Of a DNA stretch of 49,214 bases, positions 16,940 to 23,141 are shown one piece after another (the stretch's first letter is position 1; each line of letters begins with the position of its first letter). This DNA is from Micromonospora thermarum (GTDB taxonomy: Bacteria > Actinomycetota > Actinomycetes > Mycobacteriales > Micromonosporaceae). Both the position numbers and the translations under genes were made by a program. The stretch covers positions 1-49,214 of the forward strand of contig NZ_JAATEO010000038.1 in NCBI RefSeq assembly GCF_012034245.1, in the 5' to 3' direction. Under the pieces are notes generated by a model. That model was not told where the DNA came from. It ran no database searches and worked only from the letters and a program-made list of their open reading frames with translations.

Positions 16940-17795
16940 CAGGCCCTCCCCCGTACGGTTGATGATCAACGGGGGCAACGTAGCGGCCCAGCCGAACAAT
17001 GAACAGACCTCACTACAACTGGTGAGGACGGATCAGCCAGGATCGGACAGAAGCGTCGAGGAAGATCACCTAACGCGACGGCAGCACACGGCGATCACCT
17101 CAACGTGCCGCTCGCCGCCCATCAGCCGATGACCACTCCCGGACACGTCATGCCCAGCGGCAGCACCACCGAGGTCGCGGACCCCGGTATGCCGGACGGC
17201 CACCTCCGCCAGCCAATCGCTGGTCCGGCGATCAACTCTGTTCGGGCCTGGCCATGGACGCCCGCCACAGACCGACGGCCACCTCAACCCGAGTGACACC
17301 GTTGGGTCTACACACCCCGCGGAGCCGCCTGTTGCGCGGACCGCCGCCTGCCGGCCACGGCAGAACGGCGGAGCAGCCTGACCCCCTCGGTCTTCCCGAA
17401 GAGGTCACTTGAGCAGGCTCAACGGTGCTGACGGGCAACGACCTGCGGAAGCTACAACTCATAGGTATGAGCGGGTGACTATTCAATGCCGTCTAGTGCT
17501 CCCAGATGCTCCCAATGCGCTCCCCGATCGAACCCTCGCAAGGGTGTGCTGTGGGCATACGAGTGAAAGCCCCAGCGAGCACGAGCAAGCGGCCATGGCA
17601 AGGTCAGATCCGGCAGGCGCCCACGCTGCACGACTGCGCGGTTTCGCAGTTCGTCCCAGTACCCGGGGCTCACTCTCTTGCCGAAGAGGGGATGCCTGAT
17701 CTTGGCAGCCCTGCCGGGGTCGGACGGCTCAGTTGCAGCCAGCACTCTTGGTTTCAGGCGGGGACGCTTTCGCGCTTCGCATCGCCAAGAGGCGG
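16940..17795. other. Intergenic region with no confident gene
   Basis: This 856-base stretch precedes the LamG gene. Several frames stay open because of GC content, but none has a recognised domain. The only segment with protein-like texture is on the minus strand at about 17480-17700 (AAKIRHPLFGKRVSPGYWDELRNR), without a good start. It may be a remnant of a lost gene. The promoter of the LamG-RHS unit should lie in the first 150 bases. Confidence 0.45.
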
Positions 17796-18011
17796 CTACG
17801 TGTCGCCACCCATTCGCTCGGCCGCGTCGATGTGGTCGGCGAGAGCGTTGCGGGACCGATCGAGCCTGCTTATCTGCTCGTCCAGTTGTTGCAGCCGGGA
17901 CGGCATCGCGGCCATCAGTTCGGGACATCCGAGCAGCTCCGGGGCCTCTTCGATCGCACAGGGCAGCAGGTATGCGATGTCCTCGGAGTTCAGGCCGGCT
18001 TTCGGAGCTGC
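17796..18011 (-). pseudogene. MerR-family regulator, C-terminal fragment only
   Basis: A 71-codon open stretch, preceded in frame by TGA at 18012-18014, reads AGLNSEDIAYLLPCAIEEAPELL, CPELMAAMPSRLQQLDEQISRLDRSRNALADHI and ends at TAG 17796-17798. This is the effector-proximal half and long dimerisation helix of a MerR regulator. The N-terminal winged helix (usually about 50 residues beginning MRIGE or similar) is absent. The fragment overlaps the last 22 bases of the oxidoreductase gene, so a deletion seems to have fused the two. No start codon with a ribosome site is seen; probably not translated. Confidence 0.72.
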
Positions 18012-18871
18012 TCAATGATTCGGGACCAGCCGTGGCCGCCATGGCCACTGTCGACGGCTGCGGCTGCGAGGTCGCGCATGACCCGCGGGAATCTGCCGTC
18101 CAGGCCGATGTCGTCACTCGTGTCGACGATGTGACCGAGGGCCGCCAGCTCCATGGCTAGGTTGTCCTCGGTTCCGGGGTACGTCCCGGCATCGACGTCT
18201 CGAGCGAGGCCGGCCAAGGACGCGGGCAGGATGTCAACCATGGTCTCGGCGAACGGGAGGAAGTCAGTGGCCTTGAGCCCTTGAGCGGTGACCATGGCCG
18301 TTGCATGCAGGAATCCCGTCATGCCGGCGAAGAACAGCTCGAGCATGCCGGTGTCGAGCAGCGAGGCCAGGCCGTGGTCGGTGCCTACGTGCCGCGCGTC
18401 GCCTCCGAGGACCTTGAGCACGTCCGCATGAATGTCGAACGGTGCCCGCTCGCCGCTGTAGAGGAACAGCGAGTCGGGTTGGCCCACGAGCGGAGTGGGG
18501 ACCATGATGGCGCCGCTGAGCCATGACATTCTGCGCTCAGCTGCCCACCCTGCCTCTTTGCGTGCCGCATGAGGAGTTGACGTGGCGAAGTTGACGATCG
18601 TGCTTGTCCTGAAGGCGTCCTCGGGGATCGGCTCGAGTACCGCGCGTGTCACGTTGCCATCTCTCAACACGCCAAGGACAAGGTCCGCGTCACGGACGGC
18701 GGCCTCTGCGGTCGGCGCTATGCGGGCCCCTGCGGCCGCCTGTGCTTCGGCGCGTTGGCGGGTTCGGTTCCAGACGACGGTCGAAACCTTCGCCTTCAGC
18801 AGGGCGTGCGCCAGTGCGGCCCCCATGGGGCCCTGTCCTAGCACGGCGACTGTCGGAGTTGACTTCGACAT
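17990..18871 (-). CDS. Imine-reductase/beta-hydroxyacid-dehydrogenase-like NAD(P)-binding oxidoreductase
   Basis: 293 residues from ATG 18871 (MSKSTPTVAVLGQGPMG). A second ATG at 18877 abuts the GAGGAAGA site with no spacer, so 18871 is preferred. The N-terminal Rossmann fold shows VAVLGQGPMGAALAHALL and VVWNRT, the NADPH-type signature (Arg after Asn in WNRT). Residues 100-140 include TSTPHAARKEAGWAA and WLSGAIMVPTPLVG. The C-terminal helical half includes ELFFAGMTGFLHATAMV. This matches the 6-phosphogluconate-dehydrogenase-like superfamily, in particular imine reductases of about 290 residues. The divergent HxlR gene with a palindromic operator between them suggests HxlR control. The substrate is unknown. 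Confidence 0.85.
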   Translation of the reverse strand: MSKSTPTVAVLGQGPMGAALAHALLKAKVSTVVWNRTRQRAEAQAAAGARIAPTAEAAVRDADLVLGVLRDGNVTRAVLEPIPEDAFRTSTIVNFATSTPHAARKEAGWAAERRMSWLSGAIMVPTPLVGQPDSLFLYSGERAPFDIHADVLKVLGGDARHVGTDHGLASLLDTGMLELFFAGMTGFLHATAMVTAQGLKATDFLPFAETMVDILPASLAGLARDVDAGTYPGTEDNLAMELAALGHIVDTSDDIGLDGRFPRVMRDLAAAAVDSGHGGHGWSRIIEQLRKPA

Positions 18872-19001
18872 ATGCATTCTTCCTCTCCACAGCGGTGGAT
18901 GTCCGGGTCGGCGTCAAGCGAGCACCGCGCAGTAGCGGGAACTGTGTTGCGGTAGGCGGGGTGTCCCGTTCCAGGCTCATCAACAGCGGTAGTGTCAGAC
19001 A

Positions 19002-19026
19002 AGTACCTACTTCAAAGTGCGGTACT
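19002..19026. promoter_or_regulatory. Palindromic operator AGTACC-N13-GGTACT
   Basis: A perfect 6-bp inverted repeat lies between the divergent oxidoreductase and HxlR genes, ending 18 bases before the HxlR start. HxlR-family proteins bind as dimers to such GTAC-type dyads, often in their own promoter. Likely consequence: co-regulation of both genes. Confidence 0.65.
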
Positions 19027-19044
19027 AACCGAAAGGTAAGTGGG

Positions 19045-19383
19045 ATGGCGGGACACGGCCCGTACAGTTGTGGTCTGGACGCGGCAGTCGACCTGGTCGG
19101 CGGCAAGTGGAAGGCCCTGATCCTGTGGGAACTGCACACGGGTCCCCGACGGTTTGCCGAGCTGCGTCGAGGGCTGCCGGGGGTGAGCGAGAAGATGCTC
19201 ATCCAGCAGCTACGCGAGTTGGAGGCCGACGAGCTCGTACACCGCGAGGTCTACCGACAGGTGCCGCCCAAGGTGGAATACTCGCTCACGGACTTCGGTG
19301 TCTCCCTCAACCAGGCACTCCTCCCCCTCGGCGACTGGGGCGAGCGGCACATGGCGCGTATCACCACAAACCGATGCCGTTAG
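19045..19383 (+). CDS. HxlR-family winged-helix transcriptional regulator
   Basis: 112 residues from ATG 19045; the frame is open far upstream, but AAGGTAAGTGGG and the family's usual length support this start. It shows the HxlR pattern: CGLDAAVDLVGGKWKALILWEL, RRFAELRRGLPGVSEKMLIQQLRELEADELVHREVYRQVPPKVEYSLTDFG and LLPLGDWGE. A Cys near the N-terminus (SCGLDAAV) sits where redox or aldehyde-sensing Cys residues occur in some members. It is divergent from the imine-reductase-like gene, with the AGTACC/GGTACT dyad in between. Confidence 0.92.
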   Translation: MAGHGPYSCGLDAAVDLVGGKWKALILWELHTGPRRFAELRRGLPGVSEKMLIQQLRELEADELVHREVYRQVPPKVEYSLTDFGVSLNQALLPLGDWGERHMARITTNRCR

Positions 19384-19880
19384 TCGGCTGCCCACGAGAT
19401 CTACCCGATCCGCCCCCACATCTGGACCGGCTCAACATCCCGGCGGCGCACCCGGTAGCCGCCTCCTCGATCCATCACCCACCGTCTCGGCAAGACACCC
19501 ACGGCCAACCACCTGGCGCACTGTCATGCCGCTGACAATGCGCGATGCGCAGCGGCCAGCTCATGGCCAAGCCGTCGGGGAGATCACGCGTGCGCATCTG
19601 CCGTACGGCACCCGCCAGGAAGCGTTGCGTAGTCTCGGGGCCGGCCGACGACCCCAGCCGAGCCCGAGCCCTCTGCTGGCCGTCACCCCTGCTGTCGCTG
19701 TCGCCGAAGCAGCCGAGTCGACTGAACCGGCACCCAGGCTCTCGAACCACACGGCCGTCACGCACAGACCTCGACCGCGAGACCCGAAGAGCAACGTTTC
19801 CCAGCTCATCGCACATCTGACAGATGCGGTTCGCGCACTGCCAACAACTGTCTTACGTTTGCCCAGCTCAGGGGCTATTG
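19384..19880. other. Intergenic stretch left of element B
   Basis: 497 bases with no gene I can support. Open frames exist on both strands but show no domain or ribosome site. This is the chromosomal flank immediately left of the attL repeat. Confidence 0.45.
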
Positions 19881-19924
19881 GTGGGCGATACTGGGATCGA
19901 ACCAGTGACCTCTTCGGTGTGAAC
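19881..19924 (-). repeat. attL: orphan tRNA-Val 3' fragment (44-bp direct repeat)
   Basis: Identical to 29410-29453. It covers the acceptor 3' strand, T arm, variable loop and anticodon arm up to the anticodon loop, and then diverges. No 5' half of a tRNA follows, so it is not a functional tRNA. Confidence 0.92.
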
Positions 19925-19960
19925 TGTCGGCGAGCGGGTCGGGTCGGGCTTTATGCGAGG

Positions 19961-20269
19961 TCAATCGGACTGCTGAGGCGCTTCTCGGCTCGGTTCGGCT
20001 GGCACGGTTGCTGTACTTCGCTGCTGTACTGCTGGCGTCGGCAGGTCGGCCGCCCTGACCCATCCAAGGAAGCGGCGGTGCAGCACGCCGGCCGGCGTCC
20101 AGGGCATGTCCTCGGCCGCCTGGACGAGGTAGGAGCCGAGATAGAGGGCCAGCAACACCGGAGCATCCGCGTACTCCGCGCGAAGCTCCCGCCTCCGCGT
20201 CTGGCAGGGCCACGGAAGGCCGCAACCTCCGCAACTCCAGATCGGCATGACCGGGCCGTGGGTCGTCAC
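19961..20269 (-). CDS. Small Cys-motif protein, paralogue of the 814-1080 protein
   Basis: 102 residues from GTG 20269 (VTTHGPVMPIWSCGGCG). It contains WSCGGCGLPWPC, RRRELRAEY, LLALYLGSYLVQAAEDM and HRRFLGWVR, the same order of features as the 88-residue protein at 814-1080 (WTCAGCGQAWPC, LMLYLSRFFVEACVDM, YRRFFTW). The start overlaps the stop of the preceding mini-gene (GTGA), so it is the last gene of a coupled four-gene set behind the XRE regulator. Its 3' coding sequence contains the paired TGCTGTAC repeats that probably serve as integrase arm sites. Function unknown; metal binding is plausible. Confidence 0.72.
   Translation of the reverse strand: MTTHGPVMPIWSCGGCGLPWPCQTRRRELRAEYADAPVLLALYLGSYLVQAAEDMPWTPAGVLHRRFLGWVRAADLPTPAVQQRSTATVPAEPSREAPQQSD
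20009..20029. repeat. Left pair of TGCTGTAC repeats (putative integrase arm sites)
   Basis: Two direct copies of TGCTGTAC (20009-20016 and 20022-20029) are separated by TTCGC, 84 bases inside attL. The same 21-base arrangement recurs at 29340-29360 near attR in the same orientation. In the circular element the two pairs would flank the attP core. Confidence 0.65.
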
Positions 20270-20445
20270 GCCTGCCCCCGGAGGAAGCGGTGGGTGGTCG
20301 TCCGGGCCTGCCGGCTGGTCGCCCATTCGACCTGCCAGCACGGGTACGGGGCAAGGCGCGACCACCAGGCACGACAGCCAGTACAGAGGCCGTCGGGCGC
20401 TTGAACGTGTGCAGCGAGGATCGCCTGCTCCTGACCTTCTTTCAC
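20266..20445 (-). CDS. Cys-containing mini-protein, 59 aa
   Basis: It starts at GTG 20445 (VKEGQEQAILAAHVQAPDG), after GAGGAGGCGCA. The stop of the gene before and the start of the gene after both overlap it by GTGA, strong evidence for a real coupled gene. It carries LCTGCRAWWSRLAPYPC, a CxxC followed by PC, like its neighbours. No known domain. Probably a small globular metal-binding protein, by inference only. Confidence 0.65.
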   Translation of the reverse strand: MKEGQEQAILAAHVQAPDGLCTGCRAWWSRLAPYPCWQVEWATSRQARTTTHRFLRGQA

Positions 20446-20645
20446 TGCGCCTCCTCTCCCGGCCAGTAGCCACGGTTGATCGGGATGCGGTGCCGGGCAC
20501 GGCAGGGCAGGTGGGCTCCACAACGGCAGATCCGCCGCCACTTCCGCCAGGACCAGACCGGCCGATGCCGACGGGCAAGAGTCAGGGCGGTGGCGAGGAG
20601 GTATTCGTCGTACGGCGGAATGGGACGTCTGCCTGGAACCGGCAT
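20442..20645 (-). CDS. Cys-containing mini-protein, 67 aa
   Basis: From ATG 20645 it reads MPVPGRRPIPPYDEYLLATA, then WSWRKWRRICRCGAHLPCRARH and GYWPGEEAQ. The basic, Trp-rich helix followed by CxCGxxxPC echoes the motif of the last gene in the set. The stop overlaps the next GTG start. The upstream ribosome site is weak, so the exact start is less certain. Function not recognised. Confidence 0.6.
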   Translation of the reverse strand: MPVPGRRPIPPYDEYLLATALTLARRHRPVWSWRKWRRICRCGAHLPCRARHRIPINRGYWPGEEAQ

Positions 20646-20671
20646 GCCACGGCAGCCAGCCTGCACTCGGC

Positions 20672-20863
20672 TCACCCGTGGTCCCTGGTCCCGTTGCCTG
20701 AGTACCGCTGCGTTCTCCGCAACCCCTCCGCCTGGTCGAGCAGCCGCCGCTGCGCCTCCGCCTGCTCGGCCGCCTGGTACCGCTGCCCGATGCCCTGCGG
20801 TAGCGGCGCTGGCCGCCGGAGCAACCACCGCATCAGCTTGCACAGCTCAAACCAGACCGCCAC
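20672..20863 (-). CDS. Small basic protein, 63 aa, first of the mini-gene set
   Basis: It starts at GTG 20863 after GGAGAGGCGGAGCAC and reads VAVWFELCKLMRWLLRRPAP, then AAEQAEAQRRLLDQAEGLRR, so a hydrophobic/basic helix followed by a possible coiled coil. It ends 26 bases before the next gene. It lies 155 bases after the XRE stop on the same strand and is probably co-transcribed. No domain recognised. Confidence 0.5.
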   Translation of the reverse strand: MAVWFELCKLMRWLLRRPAPLPQGIGQRYQAAEQAEAQRRLLDQAEGLRRTQRYSGNGTRDHG

Positions 20864-21018
20864 GTGCTCCGCCTCTCCGTCGAGCGTCGGCAGGCGGCGG
20901 CGAAGTTCCCCCGGCTCTATCGGGTGTCGAGCCGGACCAGAGCACCGCCGCCGCCAGTGACCAGCACGCTACGAGCGGTCACGGACGGCGGCGGGGAGAG
21001 GTTGTACCCGAGGGAGCG

Positions 21019-22215
21019 CTACCCCATCACCCCGATCGCGAGAGCCAGCTCCCGCGCGTCCTCCCCGACCGTGCCAGGCCGGTTCGACAGCTCCAGGGCG
21101 GCGGTACGGGCGTACGGATGGTGCCGAACCGTATCCACACTCTCCCGCAACGCTCGTCCGAGCAGATGCACCGCCGCCACCTCACCCCGGTGCAGCACGT
21201 GCGCCCGAGCAGCCTCGATCAAGGCAGCGGCCCGCCGCGTACACGACGGCAGTGCCCGGTAATCCATCGTGTCGGCCCGCCGGACGGCCTCACCAGCCCG
21301 ACACAGGTCAGTCTCGATGGTGACCGCGTACGCCGCGCAGGCGGCCGGACCAAACATCAGCCACGGGTGGGCGTACCCGCTGCCGAGCCGGCTCGCGGCC
21401 TCGTCGGCGGCGTCCCACGCACGCCATGCCTGCCCGGCCCGGCCGGCCTTGCTGTGCCCCAGCGCGATGCCGAGCTGTGCCTGCCCCCACCGGGCCAACT
21501 GCTCACCGCCGGCGGCCGGGTCGACCAGACCGGCAGCGCCGACGAGCACCTGCTCGGCGGCGTCGATCTGGTTCGCTCCCCGGTAGACGTGGGCGTAGTA
21601 CCAGGCGGCTACCGCGATCGCGGCAGGGTCGTCGGCGTCCTGGGCGGCGAGCATCGCCCGGTCGGCGGCGAGCCACACCAGTTCCGGATATGGCTGATGG
21701 GCCAGGTACAACTGCGCGAGGTGGTAAACGCGCGCCAGCTCGACGAGCGCGTGCCGGCGCGCCAGCCCGTCCAGCCGGCGAGCGCTGCCCTGCGCCTCCA
21801 CGAGCAGCCCAGGAAGCACCGCGGCGACCGCCGTACGCTCGGCGGTCGATCGGTGCCACAGCGCCCACGCTTGGTCGACCAGGCCGCGCAGCACGTCGAC
21901 TGGCGTCGGATCGCTGACCGACACGGCGGTGCGCTGCATGACGGCGGCGACGTTGTCGACATCGGGGTGACCGGCACGGGTCACCGACGCCACCGACAGG
22001 GACTGATCGCCGGTCAGGTCCGCCAGGTCCGAGATGTCCAGCACCTCAGCCAGGCGGAGCAGCATGGGCAGGCGGGGCGGAAGAAGGCGGCCATTCTCCA
22101 GAGCCTTGACCCACTCAGCACTGCGGCCAACCAAGCCACCGAGGACCGGGCGGGTCTTCCCTGCGCGTTCGCGGTAAGCGCGTAGGCGCGCACCGAAGGT
22201 CGTCGGGTCCGTCAT
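21019..22215 (-). CDS. XRE-family regulator with TPR-like sensor domain
   Basis: 398 residues from ATG 22215 (MTDPTTFGARLRAYRERAG); ATG 22218 is equally open, but GGGAGACG is better spaced for 22215. The HTH spans residues 6-65 (FGARLRAYRERAGKTRPVLGGLVGRSAEWVKALENGR). The remainder is a helical solenoid with TPR-like pairs (LARVYHLAQLYLAHQPYPELVWLAADRAMLAA, AVAAWYYAHVYRGANQIDAAEQVL). The protein should sense a ligand or partner and control the downstream mini-genes and perhaps the divergent NLR pair. This is the second XRE/Cys-mini-protein module in the window. Confidence 0.88.
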   Translation of the reverse strand: MTDPTTFGARLRAYRERAGKTRPVLGGLVGRSAEWVKALENGRLLPPRLPMLLRLAEVLDISDLADLTGDQSLSVASVTRAGHPDVDNVAAVMQRTAVSVSDPTPVDVLRGLVDQAWALWHRSTAERTAVAAVLPGLLVEAQGSARRLDGLARRHALVELARVYHLAQLYLAHQPYPELVWLAADRAMLAAQDADDPAAIAVAAWYYAHVYRGANQIDAAEQVLVGAAGLVDPAAGGEQLARWGQAQLGIALGHSKAGRAGQAWRAWDAADEAASRLGSGYAHPWLMFGPAACAAYAVTIETDLCRAGEAVRRADTMDYRALPSCTRRAAALIEAARAHVLHRGEVAAVHLLGRALRESVDTVRHHPYARTAALELSNRPGTVGEDARELALAIGVMG

Positions 22216-22706
22216 CATCGTCTCCCAGGTAGCGGTCTGGGCGGCGGCCGCCGGCCGCTACTCCAACGGGCCGCCACAGTCGACGGTACTCCCGTCGCCA
22301 GCCTGAACGCGTACCACCGCGACCGGGTGATGCAACAAGAGCCACGCGAGGCACATCGATCTCCTTAACAGGCGCGACGGCCATGGGCGGCCCAACCCCT
22401 CGCTTGTAAGTTATGGGCACTTCGTCCGGCGTGGTGCGTCCGCGTCCGCGACCTCGGGCGACTGTTCGTGTCCGCCTGCCGACGGCTGGCCTCGTCCCAG
22501 ATCGTTGCTGTCACCGTAGCTGTCGACAGTCGCTGCCGGACTCCCACATCGCCAGGGGGACCTCTCGATCTTGCATGACCTGGCGTGCCGTCGCCTTGGC
22601 GTTCAGCTGTGCTCCTCTGACCGCAGCCCTCAGCCTCTACAGGGTTTCAAACTGTTGTCTCTGCGTGTACTACTAGGACCACGGTGGGTGGAGCCTGGAG
22701 GCGGCG
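22216..22706. other. Divergent regulatory gap between XRE regulator and NLR pair
   Basis: 491 bases with no supported gene. Because it separates divergent genes it should hold promoters in both directions. Before the 22707 gene, GTTTCA and TACTAC at about 22645-22672 could be promoter elements, and GGAGG lies 5-9 bases before the ATG. The small open frames here look like random GC frames. Confidence 0.45.
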
Positions 22707-23141
22707 ATGTCGGTGGAGTTGTTGGCGGCGGCGGGCAGTGCACTGGTGGGGGCAATGGCTACGGATGCCTGGGGTTGGGCCAAGACCAACTTTGCGCGTC
22801 TGTTTGGCCGGAGCGACCCGGCACGGGTGGAGGCCGTGGAGCGGCGGCTGGAGGGCTCACGGGCAGAGTTGGAGGGCTTGTCCGGTCGGGAGCTGGTACA
22901 GGCTCGGTCGAGAGTGGCGGCGGCCTGGCAGGCTCGGCTCAGCGACCTGGTGGAGGATGACCCCGACGCGGCTGTACTCCTAGAGGCGTTGGTGAAGGAG
23001 GTGGCTGCCCGAGTGCCGCAGACCACTGTCGACTCTGTCCAGCAGCACGCCGTCGCGTTCGACAACGCCCAGCAGGCGGTACAGGGCCAAGGGGTCCAGA
23101 CAAACACCTTCGGCGGCGGCTCGGATGCAACCGGCCGATAA
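22707..23141 (+). CDS. Small helical partner of the NLR-like protein, with C-terminal QAVQ-NxF motif
   Basis: 144 residues. Residues 1-100 are predicted helical, with the start MSVELLAAAGSALVGAMATDAWGW, then LFGRSDPARVEAVERRLEG, RAELEGLSGRELVQARSRV and LVEDDPDAAVLLEALVKEV. The C-terminal tail (113-135) carries QHAVAFDNAQQAVQGQGVQT and NTF, matching 12 of 23 positions of the N-terminal segment (22-44) of the next protein. The gene overlaps the NB-ARC gene by 17 bases. Short helical proteins with a C-terminal motif shared with an adjacent NLR are the arrangement described for bacterial amyloid-signalling (BASS) pairs, where the small protein is the effector. That role is inference; no enzyme motif is seen. 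Confidence 0.75.
   Translation: MSVELLAAAGSALVGAMATDAWGWAKTNFARLFGRSDPARVEAVERRLEGSRAELEGLSGRELVQARSRVAAAWQARLSDLVEDDPDAAVLLEALVKEVAARVPQTTVDSVQQHAVAFDNAQQAVQGQGVQTNTFGGGSDATGR

Noticed and set aside
17479..18117. A 212-codon minus-strand frame
   Set aside because: It spans the reductase 3' end and the MerR fragment in the wrong frame, has an odd Arg/Pro/Ser composition and no ribosome site.
19881..19924. Second tRNA-Val gene
   Set aside because: Only the 3' part up to the anticodon loop is present; the D arm and 5' acceptor strand are missing, so it is an attachment-site copy.
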